Counted from the stretch's first letter, positions 19,470 to 27,789 are shown. The stretch is DNA of 64,000 bases from Acidobacteriota bacterium (GCA_021780315.1 JAJXYY010000042.1:496001-560000), one strand, 5' to 3'. Numbers and translations are program-made. Notes: generated by a model not told the origin, from the sequence alone.

Positions 19470-20324
19470 TCAGGGGGTATTCGGGCGAAGCGCGAGGACG
19501 GTTCGAGGGATGTGCTGGAGGTCTTCGAGGATCTGAATTTTGTCCCATCCAGCGAGCAGATTCCTAATTGATTCGGCTTGATTATGGCCGATTTCGAGGA
19601 GGAGGGGGGTGCCGGGGGTGAGGGCTGCGAGGGCCTGGGGGATGAGGCGGCGGTAGAGGTCGAGACCGGTGGGGCCGGCGAAGAGGGCGGAGTGGGGTTC
19701 GTGGTCGCGGACCTGGGGGTGGAGCGAGGGGAGATCGGTGGTGGGGATGTAGGGCGGGTTGGAGAGGATGGCGTCGAAGGTCTGACCGGAGACGGCTTCG
19801 AGGAGGTCGGAGTGGAGGAAGGTGATGCGGTCTTCGAGGTGGTGAGCGATGGCGTTGCGGCGGGCGACGGTGAGGGCGGCGGGGGAGAGGTCGAGAGCGG
19901 TGATGTGGGCCTGGGGGCGGTGGTGGGCGATGGCGATGGCGATGGCTCCGGAGCCGGTGCCGACGTCGGCGATGCGCAGGGGCTGGTTCTTGGGGAGGAG
20001 ACTGAGGGCGGTCTCGACGAGCAGTTCGGTCTCTGGTCGGGGGATGAGGACTGCGGGGGTGACGTGGAGGGCGAGGCCGTAGAACTCCTGGGTGCCGGTG
20101 ATGTATTGGATGGGTTCGAGGGTGAGACGTCGGGCGATGGCCTGCTGGCAGAGGCCGAGTTGCATGGGAGTCAGTTCCAGCGTGGGCTGGGTGAAGAGTG
20201 CGGTGCGGGGGAGTTGGAGGGCGTGGAGCAGGAGGAGCTCCGCGTCGCGGGCGGCGAAGTCGCGGAGCTGGGGGTTGGCGGCGAGTTGGGTTGTGGCGGC
20301 GGAGAGGGCTTGGCGGAGGGTCAT
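19470..20324 (-). CDS. prmC: peptide chain release factor N5-glutamine methyltransferase
   Basis: PrmC methylates the glutamine of the GGQ motif in release factors RF1 and RF2. The 284 residues show the N-terminal helical domain, then IADVGTGSGAIAIAIAH for S-adenosylmethionine, and the diagnostic SNPPYIPTTDL motif that contacts the target glutamine. The ATG at 20324 gives MTLRQALSAATTQL, as expected of the family. A much longer in-frame reading upstream to 21869 is rejected because it is the shadow of the EF-P-like gene. The target gene prfA lies 4 kb away on the same strand rather than next to it, which is less common than a prfA-prmC pair. Confidence 0.94.
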   Translation of the reverse strand: MTLRQALSAATTQLAANPQLRDFAARDAELLLLHALQLPRTALFTQPTLELTPMQLGLCQQAIARRLTLEPIQYITGTQEFYGLALHVTPAVLIPRPETELLVETALSLLPKNQPLRIADVGTGSGAIAIAIAHHRPQAHITALDLSPAALTVARRNAIAHHLEDRITFLHSDLLEAVSGQTFDAILSNPPYIPTTDLPSLHPQVRDHEPHSALFAGPTGLDLYRRLIPQALAALTPGTPLLLEIGHNQAESIRNLLAGWDKIQILEDLQHIPRTVLALRPNTP

Positions 20325-20615
20325 AAGAAGAAGTATTGCTGCAGTGTTGGGTGCTACCCCCTCCTCCCCTCGTATTTTGCGCAAAGTCTTCGAACGAGAG
20401 GAGTTAGGCTTGGACTTGAGTTGCATTTCCGGACTGGATGGAAGTGAGGTGGCCGTTCGGGTGGCGATGTACCGGCTGAGTGACTTGTTCAGCGTACCGC
20501 ATTTGTCAAGAAGAGGATGGCAAGGAGTGCGAAGGGTTCCGCACCTTATACTTGAGGGGAAGATGGTACCGGGTATGGCTGGGAAGTGATGGCCGATCTG
20601 GATTCTAAGGAGAGT

Positions 20616-21191
20616 ATGGCTGCACTGACCGAAGCGATTCATGTAAAGCGCAAGATGATGTTTGAGTATGAGAATGAGCCGTATGCGTGTCTGGATTCGG
20701 ACATTTCGACCCCGACGGCACGGGGTGGGCAGACGCTGGTGCGGTTGAAGATGCGGAACCTGCTGACGGGTGCGGTGTTTGAGAAGACGTTCAAGGCGCA
20801 GGACAAGTTCAAGGAGCCGGACCTGGTGCTGGTTCCGGCGTCGTATCTGTATACGGATGGAGAGGGCTCGCACTTTCTGGATCAGGAGACCTACGAGACG
20901 CTGACGCTGGACGAGGGTATGGTGGGGAACGCGCTGGACTATCTGATTGAAGGCACGATGCTGCAGTTGCACAAGTACAACGGGAATCCGATTGGGTTGC
21001 AGTTGCCGATGTTTGTGGAGCTGGATGTGGTGGAGGCAGAGCCCTCGGCGAAGGGGGACTCTTCGAGCGGCAGTGGATCGAAGATGGTGAAGCTGGAGAC
21101 CGGGCTGGAGCTGCGGGTTCCTCCGTTTATCAAGCAGGGCGAGAAGGTAAAGGTGACGACGGAGACGGGGGAGTTTTCGGGCCGGGCGTAG
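20616..21191 (+). CDS. elongation factor P-like protein (EfpL/YeiP type)
   Basis: This EF-P family protein of about 191 residues would bind ribosomes stalled on proline-rich stretches. The KOW-like N-domain, OB domain (FVELDVVEAEPSAKGD) and C-terminal LETGLELRVPPFIKQGEKVKV are complete. The tip loop reads ISTPTARGGQT, matching the SPTARGAAT loop of E. coli YeiP rather than the PGKGQ loop whose Lys34 is modified in EF-P. The start at 20616 gives the family length and has AAGGAG three bases before it; an ATG at 20589 would add nine residues. Fewer than 270 bases separate it from the divergent prmC. Assignment to EfpL rests on the loop. Confidence 0.85.
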   Translation: MAALTEAIHVKRKMMFEYENEPYACLDSDISTPTARGGQTLVRLKMRNLLTGAVFEKTFKAQDKFKEPDLVLVPASYLYTDGEGSHFLDQETYETLTLDEGMVGNALDYLIEGTMLQLHKYNGNPIGLQLPMFVELDVVEAEPSAKGDSSSGSGSKMVKLETGLELRVPPFIKQGEKVKVTTETGEFSGRA

Positions 21192-21238
21192 TGGCGGGGC
21201 AGGCCTTAGGTGCGCGCCAGAGAGATGCCGGAGCCTGA

Positions 21239-21718
21239 TTAGTGGGGAAGTGCGGGTCTTACTAATCCGTAGGTCCAGGTGCCGAGGAGGGCGCTGAGGA
21301 CGGCGGCGAGGAAGACGGTGACTCCGTTGCCGACGAGGGCGAAGAGGGGTCCGGGGCAGGCTCCGGTGAGGGCCCAGCCGAGGCCAAAGATGGTGCCGCC
21401 GAGGGCGTAGCGCATTCCGTTGCCGAGGACTTTGTCGGGGATGGAGATGAGTTGGCCGGAGGCGGACCGGAGGCGTGCGCGCTGGATGATGGCGACGGAG
21501 AGCGCGGCGGTGGCGATGGCCGTGCCGATGATGCCGTACATGCGGAAGGACTGGAAGCGGAACATCTCCTGAATGCGGAACCAGGAGAGGACTTCGGATT
21601 TGGTGAGGACGGCTCCGAAGGCTGCTCCGAGCAGGAGGTAGAGGGCGAGGAATGCCGGTTTGTGTTCTGCGAGGGTGGAGGTGGTGGCGGCGGGGCTGGG
21701 TGCGAGGGTGGTTGGCAT
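21239..21718 (-). CDS. YeeE/YedE family half-transporter (second subunit)
   Basis: This small inner-membrane protein of about 159 residues has four predicted helices. The signature LGWALTGACPGPLFALVGNG carries the cysteine typical of YeeE/YedE proteins, which move thiosulfate or other small sulfur compounds in E. coli and Spirochaeta. It is half the size of the fused YeeE form and follows another half-size member by 23 bases. Together they would make one full transporter. The ATG at 21718 begins MPTTLAPSP; a longer frame running through the upstream gene is rejected. It is the last gene of the operon starting with the FadL-type porin. The sulfur substrate is inferred from the family. Confidence 0.87.
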   Translation of the reverse strand: MPTTLAPSPAATTSTLAEHKPAFLALYLLLGAAFGAVLTKSEVLSWFRIQEMFRFQSFRMYGIIGTAIATAALSVAIIQRARLRSASGQLISIPDKVLGNGMRYALGGTIFGLGWALTGACPGPLFALVGNGVTVFLAAVLSALLGTWTYGLVRPALPH

Positions 21719-21741
21719 GGGTTGGGTTCTCGGGGGGTTGG

Positions 21742-22299
21742 TTAGAAGAGCAGGGGTAGAAGGAAGTGGGTGGCGAGGAGGCCGCCGGTGAAGAAGCCGA
21801 CGACGGCGATGAGGGAGGGCAGTTGCAGGGCTGCGAGGCCGGAGATGGCGTGGCCGGAGGTGCAGCCACCGGCGTAGGCGGTTCCGAAGCCGACGAGGAA
21901 GCCGCCGACGACGATGGAGACGAATCCGCGGAGGGTGAGGAGGGCGTGCCAGTTGAAGAGCTCGCGGGGTGCGAGGCCGGAGAAGTCGTGGATGCCTAGC
22001 CGGGTGAGGGCGAGGCGGGTTTGGGGGGAGATGGCGATGTCGTGGGGGGTGGCCCAGTGTGCGACGAGGAAGCCGCCGAGCAGGACACCGACGAGGAAGA
22101 CGAGGTTCCAGAGGCCGACTTTCTTCCAGTTGTAGCGGAAGTACTCCAGCTTGCCGGGGGCGACGGCGGAGCAGATGTGGCGTAGGTTGCTGGAGATTCC
22201 GAACTCCCGGGCGTCGAGGAGGAGGAGAGCTGGAACGAAGAGTCCGATGATGGGGCCTGCGACGTACCAGGGCCAATCGTGAGTGAGCCATGCTGCCAT
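21742..22299 (-). CDS. YeeE/YedE family half-transporter (first subunit)
   Basis: This is the first of two half-size YeeE/YedE proteins, about 185 residues with at least four membrane helices. The conserved [12 protein letters not shown] motif holds the cysteine that in the crystallised YeeE lines the thiosulfate path. The start at 22299 gives [16 protein letters not shown] with AAAGGGAAC upstream; an earlier ATG at 22377 would overlap the porin gene. It lies 49 bases after the porin stop and 23 bases before the second subunit, so the three genes form one unit. No TusA-like sulfur carrier is adjacent, unlike the E. coli yeeE-yeeD pair. Confidence 0.9.
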   Translation of the reverse strand: MAAWLTHDWPWYVAGPIIGLFVPALLLLDAREFGISSNLRHICSAVAPGKLEYFRYNWKKVGLWNLVFLVGVLLGGFLVAHWATPHDIAISPQTRLALTRLGIHDFSGLAPRELFNWHALLTLRGFVSIVVGGFLVGFGTAYAGGCTSGHAISGLAALQLPSLIAVVGFFTGGLLATHFLLPLLF

Positions 22300-22348
22300 G
22301 GTGTAGTTCCCTTTCCGGGTGAGCCGTTGTCGGCTGTCCGCGTGTTGC

Positions 22349-23617
22349 TTACTTGTTTCTATTCCAGCCGAAGCCAATTTGAAACGAATTTTGATACATA
22401 CTCAGGTTGGCGTTGCCGCCGCCGGCGGAGGGCGGGATGGAGTTGACACCGTCGATGGTGTTTTGGAAGGCGTGGATGTAGGCGAGGTTGATCTCGCGGC
22501 CGTTGTGGAGGTTCCAGGTGGCACCGGCGTGGAGGTGGCTCTGGACGGTGGCGGGCGCGAGGATGTTGAAGAAGGTCTGGGTGTTGTCGAAGGGCGCGGT
22601 GGAGTGGTTGTAGCCGGCGCGGAGGTTGACTGCGGAGTTTACGTGCAGGTCGAGACCGGTTTTGATGACGGTGACATCGTGCCAGCCGAAGCCGGGGCCG
22701 TTGTTGGAGCCGAGCAGGGCTTGATTGGAGCCGGAGTTGGCGATGGATTTGACCTGTCCGTAGAGGATGCGCTGGGTATCGAAGAGGACGGTAGTGCGAC
22801 GATGCAGCTTGACGGCGAGGCCACCGGCGAAGCTGGCGGGGATGTCGAAGCCCCCCTGCTCTGCGAAGAGGCCGCTGTAGCGGGTGAATTTCGTGGCGTA
22901 GGTTTTGGTCTGGTAGCTGGCGCCGAGGTTGATGCCGTGGCCGAGTTCGCCGAGCCAGCCGAGGTGGAGGCCGGCGCCGTAGGAGTTGGAGTGGCCGGTG
23001 TTGGTGACGGCGGCGGGGTTGGCGGAGAAGCTGGGGGAGGCGAAGTTCTGGATACCCTCGGCGGCGAAGCGCTGGTAGGCGAGGTTGAGGGCGAGTCCGA
23101 AGGAGTGGTGCGCACCGAGTTTGTAGGCGAGGGTGGGGGAGGCGATGAGTTGGTCAAGATCGACGCCGCCGCGGGTGTTGCCGAGCAGGGGGATGGGATG
23201 GACGTAGGAGGTGTTCATGCCGCCGTTGCCGTAGAGTGCGACTCCGAAGGCGAGGTTGGGACGGAAGAGGTGGTTGTAGCCGAGGTCGGGGAGGACGAAG
23301 TTGCTGACGCGGCTGGCGTCGTAGGTGCCGTTGATGTTGGGGTAGCCGGGGGGTAGCTGGTTGCCGGTGATGGTGGTGGAGCGGATGGGGCGGAAGAGAG
23401 TGAGGCCGATATCGAAGCGGTTGCCGACGCGAACCAGACCGGCGGGGTTGGTGGCGGTGGCAAGGCTGTCGAGCGGGAAGGCGACGCCTGCGCCACCAAG
23501 ACCTTGCTGCTTGGCGCCGTAGCCGGTGAGGAAGTAGCCATCGGTGGCGTAAGAGGCACTGACGACGAGAAACGAGGCGATGAGCAGGAGTGCGGTGCGG
23601 GTGTGAATGAGCTTCAT
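22349..23617 (-). CDS. OmpP1/FadL family outer-membrane transporter
   Basis: This 422-residue outer-membrane barrel carries hydrophobic compounds across the outer membrane. A signal peptide ends at ASYA. The mature N-terminus TDGYFLTGYGAKQQGLGGAGVAF fits the FadL hatch region (compare GxGxxAxGxGGA). NPAGLVRVGNRFDIG is another family mark. The chain ends NSFQIGFGWNRNK rather than in an aromatic residue. Two YeeE/YedE genes follow directly, which suggests that the porin delivers a sulfur-containing or nonpolar compound to them; this is inference. A promoter, short leader frame and terminator precede it. The MKLIHTRTALLL start has AGGATC nearby. Confidence 0.9.
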   Translation of the reverse strand: MKLIHTRTALLLIASFLVVSASYATDGYFLTGYGAKQQGLGGAGVAFPLDSLATATNPAGLVRVGNRFDIGLTLFRPIRSTTITGNQLPPGYPNINGTYDASRVSNFVLPDLGYNHLFRPNLAFGVALYGNGGMNTSYVHPIPLLGNTRGGVDLDQLIASPTLAYKLGAHHSFGLALNLAYQRFAAEGIQNFASPSFSANPAAVTNTGHSNSYGAGLHLGWLGELGHGINLGASYQTKTYATKFTRYSGLFAEQGGFDIPASFAGGLAVKLHRRTTVLFDTQRILYGQVKSIANSGSNQALLGSNNGPGFGWHDVTVIKTGLDLHVNSAVNLRAGYNHSTAPFDNTQTFFNILAPATVQSHLHAGATWNLHNGREINLAYIHAFQNTIDGVNSIPPSAGGGNANLSMYQNSFQIGFGWNRNK

Positions 23618-23712
23618 GCTGAGGATCTCCGTGGCTGGACAGCCGGGTTGCGGTGTCTTTGCTGTGACTGTGAGTCGCTGTCGTGGCCTTCGGTGATCGT
23701 GCAGGCTTAAGT

Positions 23713-23749
23713 AAAAAACCCACCTACCAGATCAACTTCTGGCGGTGGG
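23713..23749 (-). terminator. terminator hairpin in the leader of the FadL-YeeE operon
   Basis: On the minus strand CCCACCgCCAGA pairs with TCTGGtaGGTGGG around a six-base loop and is followed by six T. It stands between the operon promoter and the porin start, so it may act as an attenuator instead of ending an upstream gene. Confidence 0.75.
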
Positions 23750-23750
23750 C

Positions 23751-23849
23751 TTAGAAACTTGCTTGCCTGAGACTGTGGCTTAGAAGCTGCCCAGTCTCCC
23801 CATGCCAGAGGACGCGCACATACACATACACATGCCTGCACAGCGACAT
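23751..23849 (-). CDS. candidate 32-residue leader peptide
   Basis: A short open frame of 32 codons starts about 35 bases after the predicted transcription start and ends in TAA immediately before the terminator hairpin. It begins MSLCRHVYVYVRVLW and holds one cysteine codon near the start. A second hairpin (GAGACTG with CAGTCTC, 23769-23798) lies within its 3' half, as in classical attenuators. There is no strong ribosome site, and part of the frame comes from a CATACA-type simple repeat. The RHV element recalls short leader peptides placed before sulfur genes in actinobacteria, from memory only. It may be chance. Confidence 0.4.
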   Translation of the reverse strand: MSLCRHVYVYVRVLWHGETGQLLSHSLRQASF

Positions 23850-23890
23850 GGAGTAGTGAAGGTACTCTGGTTGATGATGAACATAGGTTA

Positions 23891-23919
23891 AGGCTATCGA
23901 GGAATCAAATCCATGTCAA
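23891..23919 (-). promoter_or_regulatory. promoter of the FadL-YeeE operon
   Basis: Minus-strand TTGACA and TAGCCT are separated by 17 bases. The predicted start lies about 265 bases before the porin ATG, leaving room for the leader frame and terminator. Confidence 0.65.
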
Positions 23920-24219
23920 GAAGAACGGCTGGGTTGGGTCGATGACTGCTTGCGCCTCCAATGAAAGGCCGTAGACGCAAGAACAAGGGCAAAGGCGATC
24001 TATAGGGTGCTTTGCCCTTCGGGCTTCGCTCCTGCCTTCGGCAGAGTGGTGGCAGCTTTGCGGCTGGTTTTGACGCGGGGCTGAAGCCCCGCTGTACCTT
24101 GAAAAGCAGGAGCGGAGCCAAGCGCAAGGGTCAAGGGCTGCACTCCCACACATTCCGCGATGAAGCTGCGGCATGTATGGGGCACCCGGGGCTTTGTGTG
24201 GGTAGACGGGTACTGCTGG
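23920..24219. other. intergenic stretch with palindromes between prfA and the FadL operon promoter
   Basis: No gene is supported here. It holds a perfect hairpin GCGGGGCT-GA-AGCCCCGC near 24075-24092, a CTTCGGG-rich segment and one degenerate copy of the CCCACACAT palindrome. It looks like a composite of dispersed intergenic repeats. Confidence 0.6.
24145..24187. repeat. palindromic intergenic repeat, degenerate copy
   Basis: CCCACACATTCCGC is followed by GCGGCATGTATGGGGCACCC. It shares both flanks and the GGGGCACCC tail with the copies near 27.7-27.9 kb. Confidence 0.6.
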
Positions 24220-25296
24220 TTAGGCAGCTTCGGTTTCGGCCTTTAGCTTCTCTGCTGTGTAGTGGGCTATGAGGGCGTCGATGGTGGGTTGGAGCTGGCC
24301 TTCCATGACCATGGCGAGCTGGTGATTGGTGAGGCCGATGCGGTGGTCGGTGAGGCGGTTCTGGGGGAAGTTGTAGGTGCGGATTTTTTCGGAGCGGTCG
24401 CCGGAGCCGATCTGCTGTTTGCGGTCTTTTGCCTGGAGCTGGTGGATGCGTTCTGCTTCGACCTCGTAGAGGCGGGCGCGGAGGACGCGCATACCTTTTT
24501 CGCGGTTTTTGATCTGGGATTTTTCGTCCTGGCAGGAGACGACGGTGTTGGTGGGGAGGTGGGTGATGCGGACGGCGGAGTAGGTGGTGTTGACGGACTG
24601 ACCGCCGGGGCCGGAGGAGCAGAAGGTGTCGATGCGGAGGTCTTTGGCCTCGATTTTGATGTCGACTTCTTCGGCTTCGGGGAGGACGGCTACGGTGATG
24701 GCGGAGGTGTGGACGCGGCCCTGGGTTTCGGTGGCGGGGACGCGCTGGACGCGGTGGACACCGGACTCGTATTTGAGCTGGGAGTAGACGTGATCGCCCT
24801 CGATGATGGCGGTAACGTCTTTGAGGCCGTGGCCGATGCCGGACTCGGTCTGGGAGAGGACTTCGACCTTCCAGCGGTGCTGCTCGGCGAAGCGGAGGTA
24901 CATGCGGAAGACCTCGGCGACGAAGAGGGCGGCCTCGTCTCCGCCGGTGCCGGCGCGGAGTTCGAGGATGACGTTTTTCTCGTCGTTGGGGTCTTTGGGG
25001 AGGAGGAGGACTTTGAGCTGCTCCTCGATGGGTTCGAGGCGGGGCTCGAGCTGGGCGAGTTCTTCCTGGGCCATCTGCTTGAGGTCGGGATCGGACTCGT
25101 TGAGCATGGCTTTGGCTTCGGCGATGGCGTTTTTGAGGCTGCGGTACTCGCGGAATTTTTCGACGGTGGGTTCCATGTCGCGGTGCTGCTTGGCGATGGA
25201 CTGGAATTTTTTCTGGTCGTTGACGAGGGTGGGGTCGGACATCTGTTGGCCGAGGTCTTCGTAACGGGCTTCGAGTTGGTCGAGGCGGTCGAACAT
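24220..25296 (-). CDS. prfA: peptide chain release factor 1
   Basis: RF1 ends translation at UAA and UAG. All 358 residues fit the family. The codon-reading tripeptide is PAT within [10 protein letters not shown], the RF1 type, and the peptidyl-tRNA hydrolysis motif is [10 protein letters not shown], whose glutamine is the PrmC target. The helical N-domain starts [24 protein letters not shown] precedes the ATG at 25296. The 5' leader is transcribed from a template with four G runs close to the start. The upstream GH35-like gene on the same strand ends about 220 bases away, so prfA probably has its own promoter. Confidence 0.97.
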   Translation of the reverse strand: MFDRLDQLEARYEDLGQQMSDPTLVNDQKKFQSIAKQHRDMEPTVEKFREYRSLKNAIAEAKAMLNESDPDLKQMAQEELAQLEPRLEPIEEQLKVLLLPKDPNDEKNVILELRAGTGGDEAALFVAEVFRMYLRFAEQHRWKVEVLSQTESGIGHGLKDVTAIIEGDHVYSQLKYESGVHRVQRVPATETQGRVHTSAITVAVLPEAEEVDIKIEAKDLRIDTFCSSGPGGQSVNTTYSAVRITHLPTNTVVSCQDEKSQIKNREKGMRVLRARLYEVEAERIHQLQAKDRKQQIGSGDRSEKIRTYNFPQNRLTDHRIGLTNHQLAMVMEGQLQPTIDALIAHYTAEKLKAETEAA

Positions 25297-25314
25297 GGGG
25301 GTGCTCCTAAGGCA

Positions 25315-25340
25315 GGGGGTAGGGACCAGGGGGTAGGGGG
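25315..25340 (+). other. four G-runs just upstream of prfA (possible G-quadruplex)
   Basis: The plus strand reads G5-TA-G3-ACCA-G5-TA-G5. It is the template strand of the prfA leader, 19-44 bases from the start codon. Loops are short enough for a G-quadruplex. Confidence 0.4.
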
Positions 25341-25517
25341 TAGAAAGCTGGGCTTGGCGTAGCTAGGCAAAGTCGTGACGGGCGGCGCTCCGGAGGGAGG
25401 CTGCGGTCACGAGGGGGGTGTTCACCGGATTTGCGGCTGCGTTCATTGCTTATTCGATGTTACTCCCTGCGAGGCGGATTCGGGGGAACTGGATTGGGGC
25501 GATGAAGGCGGTGGGTG

Positions 25518-27089
25518 TTAGTAGGCGGTGAGCTTGACGCGGACCATGGTTCCTTTGGCTGGGAGACGGAAGCCAAAGAAGGTCTCGTCGCCGTTGAGCA
25601 GGCGGGAGGGCTTCCACTGGCCGTCGACGAAGGTGCCCTCTTCGGCGCGGAGGAACTGGGCGTTCTGCTGCTTGCGGCCGGGGGCGGGGCGGAAGTCGAC
25701 GCGGGCGTCGAAGCCGATGATGAGGAACTCGTCGGGGGCGATTTCGGCGACGAGGGCGCGGCCGGACTGGTGGGGGGTCTGGGTGCCGAAGATGCCGCCG
25801 TACTCGGGGTGGGGGTTGCCGAACTGGACGAGGACGTCGAACTGGGAGGAGCGGATGAGGCGGTCGAAGAGGTTCTGCTCCTCGACAGCGGAGTGGAGTT
25901 TGCCGGTGGCCTGCATGGAGGCGATGAAGGGGAGGGCGGGGGTGAGGAGGTGGACATCGTCGGAGAAGGTCTGGGCGATGTCGAGGATTTTGGCACCGTC
26001 GAGCATGTAGTCGAGTCCGAAGGGCGCGTAGCCGAGGGCGTCGTGGTCGGCGAGGGCGTAGAAGATGTTGGAGGCGAAGCGAGGGCCACCTGTTTCAGGG
26101 ACGAGGAGGGGGTTGTCTTTGCGGTGGTATCCGCTGAGGACGGCGTTGTAGTTGACGTAGTCGAGGACGTAGTTGTCGGGAGCGACGGCGTCGAGGGAGG
26201 GGGTCATGGCCTTCCAGAGGTCGATCATGTTGAGGGTTCCGCCGCCGGAGGGGTAGGCTTCGCCGGGGCGCATGAAGTTTTTGGTCTCGCGGAGCCAGAC
26301 GTTGGCGTAGAAGGGGAGGGGAAACTCTTTTTTGCCGGCTTCGGCGACGGAGTTGACGTAGCGGGAGACGTAGTAGGCGGCGAAGGTCTCGTCGGCGGCG
26401 GGGCCGAAGACCTGGGGCCAGGTGCCGGGCTTTTTGTCGAGGGCTTTGAGGACGGTGGGGGGGACGGGGCCGTTGAATTTGGCTTCGGCGTCGGGGGAGT
26501 GGTCGCGGTCGGTGAAGAGGGAGCCGGACTCGTTTTCTACCTGGACCATGATGACGGTGTGCTGGTCGCCATTGACCTCTTTGATGTGGCGCATGAGGGC
26601 GGCGAAGGCAGTGCGGTCGGCGTTGAGGTTGTTTTCGCTGAGGGGGGTGAGGACGCGGACGGGTAGGTGGCCTTGGTCGAGCATGTGGGGGAAGCGGGTG
26701 GTGTCGGATTTGACCCAGGCGGGAGCGTAGTCCATGGTGCCGTTCTTCCAGGTGCCGAACCAGAGGAGGACGAGGTGGAAGTTGTGGGCGCGGGCGGACT
26801 GGAGGATGTGATCGTAGGTGGCGAAGTTGAAGTGGCCTTCGGTGGGCTCGATGTCTTCCCAGTAGGCGGGGGCTTCGATGGTGTTGATGCCGAGGGCGGT
26901 GGCTCCGGGGAGGAGGGCGTCGAAGCGGTCGGGCCAGGCGCTGGAGTTGTCGATCTGGGCGCCGAGGACGATGTAGGGTTTGCCGTCGACGAGGAGGGAG
27001 TATTTGTCGCCGGAGTGGACGATCTGGGGCATGGTGGCGGCAGAGGCCAGGGAGGCTGAGAGCAGAAGGGCGGTGAGGAGTGACTTCAT
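25518..27089 (-). CDS. secreted GH35-like beta-galactosidase (DUF5597-type)
   Basis: This exported glycosidase of about 523 residues has a GH35/GH42-like TIM barrel. A signal peptide ends near ASAA. The region LGAQIDNSSAWPDRF and APAYWEDIEPTEGHFNF is typical of the barrel start. The acid/base Glu lies in VQVENESGS and the nucleophile Glu in LLVPETGG. The C-terminal part with EFLIIGFDARVDFRP resembles DUF5597, found in galactan- or galactoside-cleaving enzymes. The ATG at 27089 begins MKSLLTALLLSASLASA; the longer start at 27182 precedes the signal. It is the only gene between prfA and the small cysteine-rich pair. Confidence 0.88.
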   Translation of the reverse strand: MKSLLTALLLSASLASAATMPQIVHSGDKYSLLVDGKPYIVLGAQIDNSSAWPDRFDALLPGATALGINTIEAPAYWEDIEPTEGHFNFATYDHILQSARAHNFHLVLLWFGTWKNGTMDYAPAWVKSDTTRFPHMLDQGHLPVRVLTPLSENNLNADRTAFAALMRHIKEVNGDQHTVIMVQVENESGSLFTDRDHSPDAEAKFNGPVPPTVLKALDKKPGTWPQVFGPAADETFAAYYVSRYVNSVAEAGKKEFPLPFYANVWLRETKNFMRPGEAYPSGGGTLNMIDLWKAMTPSLDAVAPDNYVLDYVNYNAVLSGYHRKDNPLLVPETGGPRFASNIFYALADHDALGYAPFGLDYMLDGAKILDIAQTFSDDVHLLTPALPFIASMQATGKLHSAVEEQNLFDRLIRSSQFDVLVQFGNPHPEYGGIFGTQTPHQSGRALVAEIAPDEFLIIGFDARVDFRPAPGRKQQNAQFLRAEEGTFVDGQWKPSRLLNGDETFFGFRLPAKGTMVRVKLTAY

Positions 27090-27193
27090 GGGCAGGATCT
27101 CTTTTCCGGGGCGCTGCGGGCGTGGATGTAATCGGTTTCTTTGCCGACGGGAAGGATAGAGGAGAGGAGGTATGGGGCGCAAGAGAGAGAGGG

Positions 27194-27424
27194 TCAGCCG
27201 GCGCGTTTGGTGCGGATGATGTCTTCGCAGTTGAAGCAGAGGCGGAGGCCGGGGGCGGGTTTACCGGTGGAGTAGCGGATGCGCTTGTTGCGGGGGATGG
27301 CTTTGAGGCGAGTGCATTTTTCGGTGGTGTGGAAGACCTCGCTGCCCTCGCACCAGGTGGGCGGGATCTCAGGGGAGAGGTCGGGCTGGTCGGGGAATTG
27401 GAGGCTGGGCTGGTTGGAGGTCAC
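27194..27424 (-). CDS. small cysteine/histidine-containing protein, unknown
   Basis: I do not recognise this 76-residue protein. It carries WCEGSEVFHTTEKC and later LCFNCED, a spread of four cysteines and one histidine that could bind a zinc ion. KCTRLKAIPRNKRIRY is strongly basic, and the N-terminus is proline-rich. Its start lies two bases after the stop of the zinc-ribbon gene at 27427, so the two are translationally coupled and probably work together. No nucleic-acid or enzyme motif is certain. Codon composition fits the neighbouring minus-strand genes, which supports a real gene. Confidence 0.65.
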   Translation of the reverse strand: MTSNQPSLQFPDQPDLSPEIPPTWCEGSEVFHTTEKCTRLKAIPRNKRIRYSTGKPAPGLRLCFNCEDIIRTKRAG

Positions 27425-27426
27425 GG

Positions 27427-27648
27427 CTAACTGTCTTTGCGGTAGAGGAGGTTGCGCATGGCGGCGCGGCGGGCTTCGTTGGCCTCTTTGGAGAGCTTGT
27501 CGGTGGGGTCCATGTGGCGCTTGGCGAGGGGGTCGGCGGTTTCGTCGTTGGTGCTGCAGTCGAGGCAGCGGTTGGCGAAGCCGGGCTTGTCGGGTTTGAG
27601 CTCGAACTCTTCGCCGCAGACGGCGCAGGTTTTGATGGGGAAGGCCAT
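27427..27648 (-). CDS. small zinc-ribbon protein
   Basis: This 73-residue protein has a clear zinc ribbon made of two CxxC knuckles: CAVCGEEFELKPDKPG and then RCLDCS. A charged helix (DPTDKLSKEANEARRAAM) follows. Such small ribbons often bind nucleic acid or proteins, but no function can be assigned. It starts MAFPIKTCAVCG and is the first of a two-gene unit with the cysteine-rich protein downstream (two-base gap). Upstream is a 380-base stretch with palindromic repeats, divergent from the aldo/keto reductase. Confidence 0.8.
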   Translation of the reverse strand: MAFPIKTCAVCGEEFELKPDKPGFANRCLDCSTNDETADPLAKRHMDPTDKLSKEANEARRAAMRNLLYRKDS

Positions 27649-27741
27649 GACTTAGTCATGATACGACTTTGGGCTGTGGGGAGGGTAGGGCGGGTGGTTT
27701 TGGGCAGGCGATGGGTAGGGGGAAGATTTGGAGTTTTACAT

Positions 27742-27786
27742 TCCCACACATCCCGCGGTGAGACTTGCGGTATGTGTGGGGCACCC
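27742..27786. repeat. palindromic intergenic repeat, CCCACACAT form
   Basis: TCCCACACATCCCGC faces GCGGTATGTGTGGGG and is followed by CACCC. It is the same design as the copy at 24145. Confidence 0.7.
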
Positions 27787-27789
27787 GGC

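Noticed and set aside
20325..21869. 515-codon upstream extension of prmC
   Set aside because: Arg/His/Pro-rich antisense of the EF-P-like gene; PrmC homologues start at the ATG at 20324.
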